From: Nocardioides mangrovi
GTDB lineage: Bacteria > Actinomycetota > Actinomycetes > Propionibacteriales > Nocardioidaceae
Reading direction: 5' to 3'
Length of the DNA: 64,000 nucleotides
NCBI RefSeq assembly: GCF_020073815.1
Contig: NZ_JAIQZJ010000005.1
Location: 1-64,000 of the forward strand
The translations under genes and the position numbers were made by a program. Below are positions 50,900-59,312 of the stretch, one piece after another (position 1 is the stretch's first letter; each line of letters opens with the position of its first letter). Below the pieces are notes generated by a model that saw only the letters and a program-made list of their open reading frames with translations, was not told the origin of the DNA and ran no database searches.

Positions 50900-51759
50900 C
50901 GCTGAGGCTCGGCCGTCACGAGTTCGCCGACGACGCCACGCTGATGATGGCGATCGTCAACCGCACGCCCGACTCCTTCTACGACCGAGGCGCGACCTGG
51001 GCCGAGGACAAGGCCTTCGAGCGGGTGGCGCTGGTCGCCGCGCAGGGCGCCGAGATGGTCGACATCGGCGGCATCAAGGCCGCCCCCGGCGTCGAGATCT
51101 CCGAGGCCGAGGAGAAGGCCCGGGTGATCGACTTCGTCGCCCGCGTCCGCGAGTCCTTCCCCGACCTGGTGATCTCCGTCGACACCTGGCGCGCGTCCGT
51201 CGGCGCCGCCGCCTGCGCCGCCGGCGCCGACGTCCTCAACGACGCCTGGGGCGGCGCCGACCCCGAGCTGGTGGACGCCGCCGCCGCGGGCGGCGCCGCG
51301 ATCGTCTGCACCCACACCGGCGGCGTCACGCCCCGCACCCGCCCCTACCGGATCGAGTACGACGACGTGGTCGCCGCCGCGATCGCCGACACCGTCGCCT
51401 ACGCCGAGCGCGCGATCGCCGCCGGCGTGCCCCGCGAGTCCGTGGTCATCGACCCCGCCCACGACTTCGGCAAGAACACCTTCCACTCCCTCGAGGTCAC
51501 CCGGCGGCTCGGCGAGATGGTCGCGACCGGCTACCCGGTGCTCGTCTCGCTCTCCAACAAGGACTTCGTCGGCGAGACCCTCGACCGCCCGGTCGGGGAG
51601 CGGCTGGTCGGCACCCTCGCGGCGACCTCGGTCTGCGCCCTCGCCGGGGCCCGGATCTACCGCGTCCACGAGGTCGTCGAGACCCGCCAGACCGTCGACA
51701 TGGTCTGGTCGATCGCGGGCCGCCGCCCGCCCCGCCGCGCCATTCGGGGGCTCCAGTGA
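50896..51759 (+). CDS. folP2: Dihydropteroate-synthase homologue (FolP2-type)
   Basis: A 287-residue TIM-barrel protein with MMAIVNRTPDSFYDRG, EMVDIGGIKAAPG, ISVDTWRASVGAAA and IVCTHTGG. It corresponds to FolP2 by neighbourhood (gpgS). In mycobacteria FolP2 lacks dihydropteroate synthase activity, and here NRTPDSFYDRG and GIKAAPG deviate from the canonical NVTPDSFSDGG and GGESTRPG loops. A role other than folate synthesis is therefore likely. It overlaps both neighbours by 4 bases. Confidence 0.85.
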   Translation: MTLRLGRHEFADDATLMMAIVNRTPDSFYDRGATWAEDKAFERVALVAAQGAEMVDIGGIKAAPGVEISEAEEKARVIDFVARVRESFPDLVISVDTWRASVGAAACAAGADVLNDAWGGADPELVDAAAAGGAAIVCTHTGGVTPRTRPYRIEYDDVVAAAIADTVAYAERAIAAGVPRESVVIDPAHDFGKNTFHSLEVTRRLGEMVATGYPVLVSLSNKDFVGETLDRPVGERLVGTLAATSVCALAGARIYRVHEVVETRQTVDMVWSIAGRRPPRRAIRGLQ

Positions 51760-52229
51760 CCCGCGTCGTGCTGGTGCCGGGCGCGCTCGCGCTGCTCCGG
51801 GAGTACGCCGGCCTCGAGGACCCGGTCGCCGAGCTCCGCGCGGCCTGCCTGGGCGCGGTCGGCTGGCTGGGCACCGACGTGACGGTGCTGGCCGACCGCC
51901 AAGGGGAGCGGGTCGCGGCGTACCTGCTGGCGGCGACCGAGCGCGGGGGAGCGGAGGCGTCGTACCTGGTCGTCGGCAACGGCTCGGCGATGCGCACCGA
52001 GAGGGCCCCCGGCCACCTCGACGAGCGGTCGTCGGCGTTCGACGAGGCCCTCGGCGCCTCGCTGCGGGCCGGGCGGCCCGAGGTCGACGCCGAGCTGGCC
52101 CGGGAGCTGTGGGCCAGCGTCGACGGGATCGCGCAGCTGCGCCGTTCAGGGGAGCTGGGGCCGGCCACGGTCGACTACGACGACGCGCCCTTCGGCGTGC
52201 AGTACTGGGTGATGCGGTGGCAGGCGTGA
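51756..52229 (+). CDS. Conserved hypothetical protein, possibly LigB-like
   Basis: A 157-residue protein starting MTRVVLVPGALALLREYAG, with DPVAELRAACLGAVGWL and a C-terminal DDAPFGVQYWVMRW. The region around residues 20-50 recalls the actinobacterial class III extradiol-dioxygenase-like (LigB) proteins, but the length is short and I see no metal-binding His pair, so the assignment is weak. It lies between folP2 and a RibD-like gene with 4-base overlaps on both sides, in one operon. Confidence 0.6.
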   Translation: MTRVVLVPGALALLREYAGLEDPVAELRAACLGAVGWLGTDVTVLADRQGERVAAYLLAATERGGAEASYLVVGNGSAMRTERAPGHLDERSSAFDEALGASLRAGRPEVDAELARELWASVDGIAQLRRSGELGPATVDYDDAPFGVQYWVMRWQA

Positions 52230-52810
52230 AGATCCTCCTCGGCCCCGAGACCGACAACCTGACGGAGCTCTACGCCCCGCTCGGGACGCCGTGGCTGCGC
52301 GCCAACATGGTGACCACCGCCGACGGCGGTGCGTCCGGCTCGTCCGGGACGAGCGGCTCGATCAACAACGCCGCGGACAAGGTCGTCTTCGACCACCTCC
52401 GCGCAACCACGGACGTGATCGTGGTCGGCGCCGGCACCGCCCGGATCGAGGGCTACCGGCCGGCCGACCGCCCGATCGTCGTGGTCAGCCGCAGCGACGA
52501 GGTCCCGGAGCGGCTGCGTGGCGGCCCGGAGGGCAGCGTGCTGGTGCGGCCGCTCGACGACCCGGCGGACTTCAAGCAGTGGCTCGTCGACCGGGGCTGG
52601 AGCCGGATCCTCTGCGAGGGCGGGCCGTCGCTCCTGGGCGACCTGCTCGCCGCCGGCGTGGTCGACGAGCTGTGCACGACCACCGTCCCCCGCCTCGTCG
52701 GCGGCGACGCTCCGCGGATCGTGGGCGGACCCGCGCTCGACGTACCCCTGCGGCTGCACACGCTGCTGGAGTCGGACGGGACCCTGCTCGCCCGCTGGCT
52801 GGTCGGCTGA
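52226..52810 (+). CDS. RibD C-terminal/dihydrofolate-reductase-like reductase
   Basis: A 194-residue NADPH-dependent reductase of the RibD_C superfamily: WLRANMVTTADGGASG, RATTDVIVVGAGTARIEGY, SRILCEGGPSLLGDLLAAGVVDELC, then a closing strand. Members reduce pteridine- or pyrimidine-like substrates. The GTG at 52226 overlaps the previous stop. It is the end of the gpgS-folP2 operon, and the proximity to a FolP homologue is suggestive but not proof of a pteridine substrate. Confidence 0.85.
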   Translation: MKILLGPETDNLTELYAPLGTPWLRANMVTTADGGASGSSGTSGSINNAADKVVFDHLRATTDVIVVGAGTARIEGYRPADRPIVVVSRSDEVPERLRGGPEGSVLVRPLDDPADFKQWLVDRGWSRILCEGGPSLLGDLLAAGVVDELCTTTVPRLVGGDAPRIVGGPALDVPLRLHTLLESDGTLLARWLVG

Positions 52811-52827
52811 CGCGACCGAGGACGCCG

Positions 52828-53715
52828 TCAGGCGTGCGGCCGGTGGCGGTCGACGTAGCGGAGCACGCGGGTGAACATCGTGCTGAGGGCCGTGAGATCG
52901 GGGGTGGAGCTCACCGGTCGGTCGGCGAGGTGGAACATGGTCGGGGCAGCCGCGGCGGGGTCGACCCGCGCGGCACAGGCGGCCAGCACCCGGGCCGCGT
53001 CGCGGACGGCGAGCGGGTCGACCGACCACATCGCCTCGAACGACCGGTCGGCGTCGTCCACGAGCTCCTGGCCGGGCACCTCCCACGCCGTGAGGACGAC
53101 CGGCAGCTCGTCGCTGTCGCAGACGACGGCCCACTCGCGCAGCAGCGGAGAGTCACCCGGCAGCGTCACGCGGACCAGCGGTGCGGCCTCCCGGTCGGCC
53201 GGGGGCGCACCGAAGTCGGCGAAGACGAAGGCCGACGCCGCGACCCGGGAGAGCTCGGTCCACCGACGCAGGGACGGCTGGAAGTGCCGAGCGTGCTGGA
53301 ACGCACCGAAGATGCGCGCCCGGTCCGCCCTCGCGCAGAACTCGTCCTCGATGGCCCACGACAGCGCCGTCAGCGTCGACTTCCGGAGCACCTCGACCGC
53401 CAGGTGTGGATGCCGCTCGCGCAGCGTCGCGAAGACCGAGCCCGTGCCGGCCACCGAGGTCGGCCCGGAGGCGTCGAGCGGCCCCGTCTCCGAGGAGCTC
53501 GCGCCGCGGATCGCGGCCGTCAGGCTGAGCCCGGCGTCGCGGAGTCTCAGGACCTCCGCCACCCGCGCGACGTCACCCCGGTCGTAGCGCCGGTGGCCGC
53601 TCGGGAGGCGGATGGCGGTGGGGAACCCGTGCCGCGACTCCCACGCGCGCAGCGACGCCACCGACACACCTGTCTCATGGGCCAGGTCGCCGATCGAGAG
53701 CAGGGGTCCGGACAT
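52828..53715 (-). CDS. MerR-type regulator with DICT sensor domain
   Basis: A 295-residue protein. Residues 5-75 are a MerR winged helix (LLSIGDLAHETGVSVASLRAWESRHGF, SGHRRYDRGDV). Residues about 105-250 are a DICT domain (VEVLRKSTLTALSWAIEDEF, AFQHARHFQPSLRRWTELSR, FVFADFG), a sensor module described next to GGDEF and light-sensing proteins. It is divergent from a FliA-like sigma factor, and a long dyad lies between them, so it probably regulates that gene and itself. Confidence 0.85.
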   Translation of the reverse strand: MSGPLLSIGDLAHETGVSVASLRAWESRHGFPTAIRLPSGHRRYDRGDVARVAEVLRLRDAGLSLTAAIRGASSSETGPLDASGPTSVAGTGSVFATLRERHPHLAVEVLRKSTLTALSWAIEDEFCARADRARIFGAFQHARHFQPSLRRWTELSRVAASAFVFADFGAPPADREAAPLVRVTLPGDSPLLREWAVVCDSDELPVVLTAWEVPGQELVDDADRSFEAMWSVDPLAVRDAARVLAACAARVDPAAAAPTMFHLADRPVSSTPDLTALSTMFTRVLRYVDRHRPHA

Positions 53716-53742
53716 GGGGCCGTTCTACCCGATCACGCGCAT

Positions 53743-53795
53743 ATCTGAACAGAAGGTCTAGAGCAGTACTCAAAATCTAGACATCGTGTTCAGAT
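53743..53795. promoter_or_regulatory. 53-bp nested dyad between MerR-DICT and sigma genes
   Basis: ATCTGAACA (53743-53751), 4 bases, GTCTAGA (53756-53762), a 13-base centre, TCTAGAC (53776-53782), 4 bases, TGTTCAGAT (53787-53795). Both arm pairs are perfect inverted repeats with equal spacing around one centre. It starts 28 bases upstream of the MerR gene and is the most A/T-rich DNA in the area. Confidence 0.75.
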
Positions 53796-53879
53796 CTCGT
53801 TCATCCTGGTCTGGGCGGTGTGCACGAGCCGGCCGTCCCGCCGCATCGCCGACACGACACCCACCGAGGAGCCGCACCC

Positions 53880-54725
53880 ATGGACCAGGCACGCGCCGAC
53901 GAGTCGCTCGTCGACCACACTCGGGAGGGTCTGGTGCTGGAGCACGTCGTGCTCGTCCACGCCGCGGTGCGCGACGTCGCCGCGCGGGTGCCGGCCAGCG
54001 TCGATCGAGCCGATCTCACCTCGGCCGGTCTCGAGGCCCTGGTGGCCGCCGCGCGCTCGTTCGACCCGGACCGGGGAGTGCCGTTCGCGGCCTATGCGCG
54101 CACGCGCATCCGCGGCGCGCTGCTCGACGAGCTGCGCTCCTACGACTGGGCCACGCGGAGCGTGCGCCGTACCGCCCGGGACATCGAGAGCGTGCGCAAC
54201 CGGATGGCTGCCGTGCTCGGTGGGCTGCCCTCGGCCGGTGAGGTCGCCCAGGCGCTGGGCGTGGACGTCGACGTCGTCCACCAGTCGGACCGCGACCTCG
54301 CCCGGGCGGCCGTCGCCTCGCTCGACGAGGAGCACGGCGCGGCAGCCGGGCAGATCATCAGCCGCGGTGACGGCCCGGAGGGGGCCCAGGTCCGGCACGA
54401 GCAGGTCGAGCTGGTGGCCGACGCCATCGAGATGCTCCCGCCGCGGCTCCGGATCGTCGTACGCGGCTACTTCCTCGAGGAGCAGCCGATGTCGGCGCTC
54501 GCGGCCGAGCTCGGCGTGACCGAGTCACGCGTCTCCCAGCTCCGGGCCGAGGCCCTGGTGCTGCTGCGCACCGTGCTCAACCGGCTCCACGACGAGCACC
54601 TCCCCGTGCCGGAGGTCCTGGTGGGCGGCGCCGCGGAACGGCGACAGGTCACGTACGTCGAGCAGGTCGCCCGGCGCCATGCGTCGCGTCGACCCTGGAT
54701 CGGACAGGTCAGGCAGGGTGCCTGA
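53880..54725 (+). CDS. FliA/WhiG-like sigma factor
   Basis: A 281-residue sigma-70 family protein of group 3. Region 2: LTSAGLEALVAAARSFDPDRGVPFAAYARTRIRG and LLDELRSYDWATRSVRR, the latter diagnostic of the FliA/WhiG class. Region 3: LPSAGEVAQALGVDVDVV. Region 4: IEMLPPRLRIVVRGYFLE...LAAELGVTESRVSQL. An extra C-terminal tail of about 50 residues is present. Motility or developmental genes would be typical targets, but none lie in this window. The ATG at 53880 has a GAGGAG box. Confidence 0.87.
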   Translation: MDQARADESLVDHTREGLVLEHVVLVHAAVRDVAARVPASVDRADLTSAGLEALVAAARSFDPDRGVPFAAYARTRIRGALLDELRSYDWATRSVRRTARDIESVRNRMAAVLGGLPSAGEVAQALGVDVDVVHQSDRDLARAAVASLDEEHGAAAGQIISRGDGPEGAQVRHEQVELVADAIEMLPPRLRIVVRGYFLEEQPMSALAAELGVTESRVSQLRAEALVLLRTVLNRLHDEHLPVPEVLVGGAAERRQVTYVEQVARRHASRRPWIGQVRQGA

Positions 54726-54742
54726 CCGGCTCCCCGGTGTGC

Positions 54743-55372
54743 CTATCGGCGATCGACCAGGCAGGCGGTGATGTTGTCGGCGATCTTGTCGAGCACCTCG
54801 TCGGTCACCTCGATCGAGTCGACCCGCATCGCGAGCAGCGTGTGGATCGCGGCACCGTGCAGCACCGACATCAGCGTCGCCGGCGACGCCTGGACCGTCA
54901 GGTCGCCGCGCGCCTCGGCCCGGGCGCAGATCTGCACCCCGCGGGCCATGTAGTCGTCGCGGACGTCGGGCGGCAGGATCCCGGTGCGGTTCTCGGTGAT
55001 CGCCGCGTCGAGGAAGATCCGGTACGACGCCCAGCCGACCGGGTCGCGGAAGCGACGCAGCAGCACCCGGGTCAGCTCGTAGAGGTCGCCGCGCAGCGAC
55101 CCGGTGTCCGCGGGTAGCGCCAGCGTGGCGTCGTTCGCGCGCATCGCGTCGGCGAGCAGCGCCTCCTTGTCGGCCCAGCGCAGGTAGACCGTCGACTTCC
55201 CGACGCCCGCGCGCTTGGCGACCTTGTCGATCGTGAACCCCGACCAGCCCTGCTCGCCGAACTCGACGATCGCGGCCTCGATGATCCGCTCGTCCGCGCC
55301 CGCTCTCCGCGGCCGTCCGCGGCTCCGACGCTCCGCCCGGGCAGGCTCCCGCGGCGTGTCCCCCGACATCAT
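54743..55372 (-). CDS. TetR/AcrR-family regulator
   Basis: A 209-residue repressor with a basic arm RRSRGRPRRAG, HTH IIEAAIVEFGEQGWSGFTIDKVAKRAGVGKSTVYLRWADK and a helical effector domain. It lies 58 bases downstream of the acyl-CoA ligase gene on the same strand, so an acyl-CoA effector is plausible. ATG at 55372 or 55369. It is a paralogue of the TetR at 49378. Confidence 0.87.
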   Translation of the reverse strand: MMSGDTPREPARAERRSRGRPRRAGADERIIEAAIVEFGEQGWSGFTIDKVAKRAGVGKSTVYLRWADKEALLADAMRANDATLALPADTGSLRGDLYELTRVLLRRFRDPVGWASYRIFLDAAITENRTGILPPDVRDDYMARGVQICARAEARGDLTVQASPATLMSVLHGAAIHTLLAMRVDSIEVTDEVLDKIADNITACLVDRR

Positions 55373-55381
55373 GAGGACATT

Positions 55382-55402
55382 GGAACCGACAGAACCGGTT
55401 CC
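55382..55402. promoter_or_regulatory. Candidate TetR operator
   Basis: GGAACCG (55382-55388) and CGGTTCC (55396-55402) form a perfect inverted repeat with a 7-base spacer, and GAACCGGTTC (55392-55401) is a perfect inner palindrome. It lies 10 bases upstream of the TetR start and 29 bases after the ligase stop. Confidence 0.55.
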
Positions 55403-55430
55403 CGTCAGCAGTTGTCCGGTAAATCCCCTG

Positions 55431-57005
55431 TTAGGAATCCGCAAGATCCGCGTGCTGGTCGCGGAGCTGGCGCTTGAGGATCTTGCCGCTGGGGTTCTTC
55501 GGGAGGGCGTCCGCGACCACGACGTACTTGGGCGTCTTGAAGCCGGCGAGCCGCTCCCGGCAGTGCGCGATCACCCCGTCGGGGGAGATCTCCGCCCCGT
55601 CCTTGGGTACGACGACCGCCGCCACCGCCTCCACCCAGCGGGGGTGGCTGATGCCGAAGACCGCGACCTCGGCGATGCCGTCGAGCTCGTAGATCGCCTC
55701 CTCGACCTCGCGGCTGGCGACGTTCTCCCCGCCGGTCTTGATCATGTCCTTCTTGCGGTCCACGACGTAGAGGCGGCCGCCGTCGTCGAGGTAGCCGAGG
55801 TCGCCGGAGTGGAACCAGCCGCCGCGGAACGCCTCGTCGGTGCGCTCCGGGTCGAGGTAGTAGCCGAGGGTGGCGTGCGGGGAGCGGTGGACGATCTCCC
55901 CGACGGTCCCGGCCGACACCGGCTGGTCCTGGTCGTCGACGATCCGGGTCTCGACGTTGAGCGCCGCGCGACCCGCCGACCCGGCGTACGCCAGCTGCTC
56001 GTCGGGCCCGAGGATGGTGGCCAGCGGGGCCATCTCGGTCTGGCCGTAGAAGTTCCAGAGCGCCACGTCGGGCAGCCGGGCCTGGATCTCGCGGAGCACC
56101 TCGACCGGCATCGGCGAGGCGCCGTAGTAGCCCTTGCGCAGGCTCGAGAGGTCGGCGTCGTCGAAGCCGGGGTGGCGCAGCAGGCCGATCCAGACGGTCG
56201 GCGGCGCGAAGAACTTGGTGACCCGGTGCTCCTCGATCTTCCTCAGGATCGTGCCGGGATCGGGTGCGGGCAGGATGACGCTGGTCGCGCCGAGGTAGAC
56301 GTCGACGCCGAGGAAGCAGTCGAGCTGCGCGCAGTGGTAGAGCGGCAGCGTGTGCAGCTCGATGTCGTCGGCGGACATCGATCCGTCGATCGCGCAGGAG
56401 ACGTACTGCCACAGCAGGCTCCGGCTGCTCAGCAGCGCGCCCTTGGGCCGCGACTCGGTGCCGGAGGTGAACATCATCCGCACCGGGTCGTCGTCCTCGA
56501 GGATCACCGCCGGCGGCGTGCCGTCGTGATCGAGCCACTCCTGCAGGTCGCGCCAGCCGTCCGGCACGTCGCCGTCGTGGAGACGTACGACGGCCCGCGT
56601 CCTCGCGGTGCCCGTGCTCTGCGCCAGGGCCTGCTCCGCGACCGGCAGCAGCGCGTCCTCGACCACGAACGCCTCGGCGCCGCTGTGGTCGAGGATGAAG
56701 GCGATCTCCTCGGCGTTGAGCATGAAGTTGATCGGCACCAGCACCACCCCGGCGCGGGCGCACGCGAAGTTGAGCACCGCGAACTGCCAGCTGTTGTGGC
56801 ACAGCAGCGCCAGCCGGTCGCGGGTGGTCAGCCCGGCGGCGTGCAGCGCGGCGGCCACCCGGTCGACCACGGCGTCGAGCTCGGCGAAGGTGAGTCGGGT
56901 GTCGCCGTCGACCAGCGCGAGCTTGTCCGGCACCCGGCGCGCCGTACGCCGGGGCAGCTCGCCGAGGGTCTGCTGACGCGCCTGGTCCACGAGGGGCGAT
57001 GTCAT
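55431..57005 (-). CDS. AMP-forming acyl-CoA synthetase
   Basis: A 524-residue ANL-superfamily ligase. Adenylation motifs: MMFTSGTESRPKGALLSS, NFYGQTEMAPLATI, GWFHSGDLGYLD, DRKKDMIKTGGENVASREVE and the catalytic Lys block LPKNPSGKILKRQL. It activates a carboxylic acid, probably a medium- or long-chain fatty acid, as CoA ester; the exact substrate is not readable. The start MTSPLVDQAR at 57005 is preferred over longer frames that run through the inverted repeat. An inverted repeat element begins 32 bases upstream. Confidence 0.9.
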   Translation of the reverse strand: MTSPLVDQARQQTLGELPRRTARRVPDKLALVDGDTRLTFAELDAVVDRVAAALHAAGLTTRDRLALLCHNSWQFAVLNFACARAGVVLVPINFMLNAEEIAFILDHSGAEAFVVEDALLPVAEQALAQSTGTARTRAVVRLHDGDVPDGWRDLQEWLDHDGTPPAVILEDDDPVRMMFTSGTESRPKGALLSSRSLLWQYVSCAIDGSMSADDIELHTLPLYHCAQLDCFLGVDVYLGATSVILPAPDPGTILRKIEEHRVTKFFAPPTVWIGLLRHPGFDDADLSSLRKGYYGASPMPVEVLREIQARLPDVALWNFYGQTEMAPLATILGPDEQLAYAGSAGRAALNVETRIVDDQDQPVSAGTVGEIVHRSPHATLGYYLDPERTDEAFRGGWFHSGDLGYLDDGGRLYVVDRKKDMIKTGGENVASREVEEAIYELDGIAEVAVFGISHPRWVEAVAAVVVPKDGAEISPDGVIAHCRERLAGFKTPKYVVVADALPKNPSGKILKRQLRDQHADLADS

Positions 57006-57036
57006 GCGGGTCACACTAGGGGTCGGCCGGCGAGAT

Positions 57037-57108
57037 ATGTAACGCGGAGTTATGGGATCTGCGGAGTCGTTGTGACGGGGCGGCAGACCCCATAACTCCG
57101 CGTTACAT
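57037..57108. repeat. Long inverted repeat element, copy 1
   Basis: The 20-base arm at 57037-57056 (ATGTAACGCGG...TATGGG) is exactly complementary to 57089-57108, with a 32-base loop including the flanking C. The same arms recur at 58285. Both copies are preceded by GCCGGCGAGAT. Each arm also contains a TAAC/GTTA mini-dyad. Confidence 0.92.
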
Positions 57109-57222
57109 ACGCCGGCACCCCCCTGGGGCCGGGCCGAGCCAGAGGTCGTCCACAGCGGCGCCCCGGACACGGCTCTCCACAGTCGCGGATCGGACGGCCG
57201 CGGACCGGGGGAGCCGGCGGCG

Positions 57223-58248
57223 ATGGTCACCGGCATGCAGACGACGTTCGGGTGGTACCTCGCGCACCAGCACGGCCTCATCACGCGCAAGCAGGCGCTG
57301 CGGTCGGGGCTCGAGGAGGATCAGGTGCGCCGTCTGCTGAAGACCGGCGAGTGGATCGCCGTACGCCGGGGTGTCTACACGACGGGGGCCTATTGGGCGA
57401 CGCTGGACCCGAACGTCGGTCGCCCGCGGCTCGAGGTGTGGGCCGGGGTGCTGGTGACGACCGTGCCGCACGTCGTCAGCCACGACTCGGCGGCGTACCT
57501 GCACGGCCTGCCGATCCTGGCCGAGATGCCGCGCTTCGTCCACGTGACGAGGGACGGCGCGCTGGGCGGCACCAAGAACGGGATCAAGCACCACCTGGCG
57601 CCGCGGACCCCGGAGCAGGTTGTCTTCATCGACGATCATCCCGTGCTCGACCTGCCCCGCACCGTCGCCGACATCGCGCGGGCGCACGGTGCCCGGCACG
57701 GCATCGTGGCCGTCAACTCCGCGCTCCGGGCCGGAGTACGCCGGAAGGCGATCAAGGCGAGCATCGAGGCGATGGAGTTCTGGCCGAACGTCAGGGTCGC
57801 TCGTCGGGTCGCGGACTGGGGCGACAAGCGGTGCGAGACCGTGCTCGAGGACCTCGTGCTGCTGATGCTCAAGGAGATGGCGATCGGCAAGATCCACGTG
57901 CAGTGGGGATTCCGCGACTCCACTCGGGAGGCATGGGTCGACTTCCGCGTGGGCCGGCACCTGATCGAACCCGACGGCCATCTCAAGTATTTGCCGGTCG
58001 GGCAGGGCGGCGTCGCCACCCAGCCGCCGGAGAAGGTGCTCTGGGAGGAGAAGCGGCGGCAGGACTGGCTGTGCGGCTACAAGCTCGGCATCTCGCGTCC
58101 GACCTGGACCGACCTCCAACCGGACACGTGGGAGCGCACCAAGGAGCGCCTGTATCGGGAGATCCGCGACACCAACAGCCGGTTCGGCACCTCGGTCGCG
58201 GACCTGGCGCCGTACATCATCCGGACGCCGCGGCGGGGCCGGCGCTGA
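57223..58248 (+). CDS. AbiEi-antitoxin-like/DUF559-like protein
   Basis: A 341-residue protein. The N-terminal ~75 residues (GWYLAHQHGLITRKQALRSG, VRRLLKTGEWIAVRRGVYTTG) form the AbiEi_4-type winged helix of type IV antitoxins. The middle carries VVSHDSAAYLHGLP and DLPRTVADIARAHGARHGIVA, usual in actinobacterial members. The C-terminal part in many relatives is an endonuclease-like fold, but I cannot place catalytic residues here. No AbiEii toxin partner lies next to it. It is flanked on both sides by copies of a long inverted repeat, 114 bases upstream and 36 bases downstream. Confidence 0.75.
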   Translation: MVTGMQTTFGWYLAHQHGLITRKQALRSGLEEDQVRRLLKTGEWIAVRRGVYTTGAYWATLDPNVGRPRLEVWAGVLVTTVPHVVSHDSAAYLHGLPILAEMPRFVHVTRDGALGGTKNGIKHHLAPRTPEQVVFIDDHPVLDLPRTVADIARAHGARHGIVAVNSALRAGVRRKAIKASIEAMEFWPNVRVARRVADWGDKRCETVLEDLVLLMLKEMAIGKIHVQWGFRDSTREAWVDFRVGRHLIEPDGHLKYLPVGQGGVATQPPEKVLWEEKRRQDWLCGYKLGISRPTWTDLQPDTWERTKERLYREIRDTNSRFGTSVADLAPYIIRTPRRGRR

Positions 58249-58284
58249 GTCGGGCCGGCGGGTGCGGGGAGGTGCCGGCGAGAT

Positions 58285-58356
58285 ATGTAACGCGGAGTTA
58301 TGGGGACTGATGAGCCGGCACAACGCCGCGGTAGGGCCCATAACTCCGCGTTACAT
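58285..58356. repeat. Long inverted repeat element, copy 2
   Basis: The same 20-base arms as copy 1 (58285-58304 and 58337-58356) with a 32-base loop of different sequence. It ends 8 bases before the LLM oxidoreductase start and is in direct orientation relative to copy 1, as shown by the shared GCCGGCGAGAT on the left. Confidence 0.92.
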
Positions 58357-58364
58357 TCACGCCC

Positions 58365-59255
58365 GTGGACCTGGGGATGACGTTGCCGGTCATGGAGCCG
58401 GACCTGTGGGACGCCGACGGGGTGCTCGAGGCCTGGTCGCGCGCGATCGACGAGGGCCCGTGGTCGTCGCTGTGCTTCGGGGAGCGGATCGCCTTCGCCA
58501 ACCCGGACGCGCTGACCCTGCTCGGCGCGGTCGCCGCCTGGACGTCGAGGGCGCGGCTCGTGACGACGGTGCTGGTGCCGCAGCTGCACGACCCGGTGCT
58601 GCTCGCGAAGGCGCTGGCGACCGCCGACCGGCTCTCGTCGGGGCGGCTCACGGTCGGGCTCGGCGTCGGAGGTCGCGACGAGGACTACGCGTCGGTCTCG
58701 GCGCCGCTGGCGAGCAGGACCATGGGCGAGATGGCCGCCCGGGTCGCCGCGATGCGCGCCGTCTGGGCGGGGGAGCGGCCGGCGGACTCCGTCCTGCCGG
58801 TCGGGCCCGCGCCCGTCCAGCCCGGGGGTCCGCCACTCCTCGTCGGCACCCTCGGACCACGCACCATCCGGTCGGCGGCCGCCTGGGCGGACGGCCTCGC
58901 CGGCATGTCGTTGACCGTCGACCTCGACGAGATGGCCTCGGTCTTCGAGCTCTGCCGGACGTCGTGGGCCGACGCCGGGCGACCGGCGCCGCGGGTCACG
59001 ACCTCCTTCTGGTTCGCCCTCGGTGAGGCCGCCGACGCCCGCGCCCAGGTGCACCGGCACCTGCGGCACTACATGAACTGGGTCCCGCCCCAGTACGTCG
59101 ACGCGCTCGCCCAGACCGCCGGCTTCGCCGGGTCGGTCGCCGAGCTGCGGGACCTGCTGAGGCGGGTCGAGGACCTCGGCTGCGACGAGGTCCAGCTCAT
59201 CCCGACGTCCTCGTCGGTCTTCCAGGTGGAGGAGCTCGCCGAGCTCCTGGTCTGA
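58365..59255 (+). CDS. LLM-class F420-dependent oxidoreductase
   Basis: A 296-residue TIM-barrel flavin/F420 enzyme: MDLGMTLPVMEPDLWDADGV, LLGAVAAWTSRARLVTTVLVPQLHDPVLLAKALATAD, LTVGLGVGGRDEDY and PLLVGTLGPRTIRSAAAWADGL. Which substrate it reduces is not apparent. The start is GTG at 58365, 8 bases after the inverted repeat; ATG at 58377 is possible. The repeat could therefore influence translation or transcription of this gene. Confidence 0.87.
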   Translation: MDLGMTLPVMEPDLWDADGVLEAWSRAIDEGPWSSLCFGERIAFANPDALTLLGAVAAWTSRARLVTTVLVPQLHDPVLLAKALATADRLSSGRLTVGLGVGGRDEDYASVSAPLASRTMGEMAARVAAMRAVWAGERPADSVLPVGPAPVQPGGPPLLVGTLGPRTIRSAAAWADGLAGMSLTVDLDEMASVFELCRTSWADAGRPAPRVTTSFWFALGEAADARAQVHRHLRHYMNWVPPQYVDALAQTAGFAGSVAELRDLLRRVEDLGCDEVQLIPTSSSVFQVEELAELLV

Positions 59256-59312
59256 CCGCTGGTCTGAACACGAGCGCGCGTTCGTCGTACAGAGGGGCCC
59301 GGAGGTCCTACG

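Noticed and set aside
53820..53879. Upstream GTG start for the sigma factor adding about 20 residues
   Set aside because: The added residues are His/Arg/Pro-rich with no conservation pattern, and the ATG at 53880 has a GAGGAG box.
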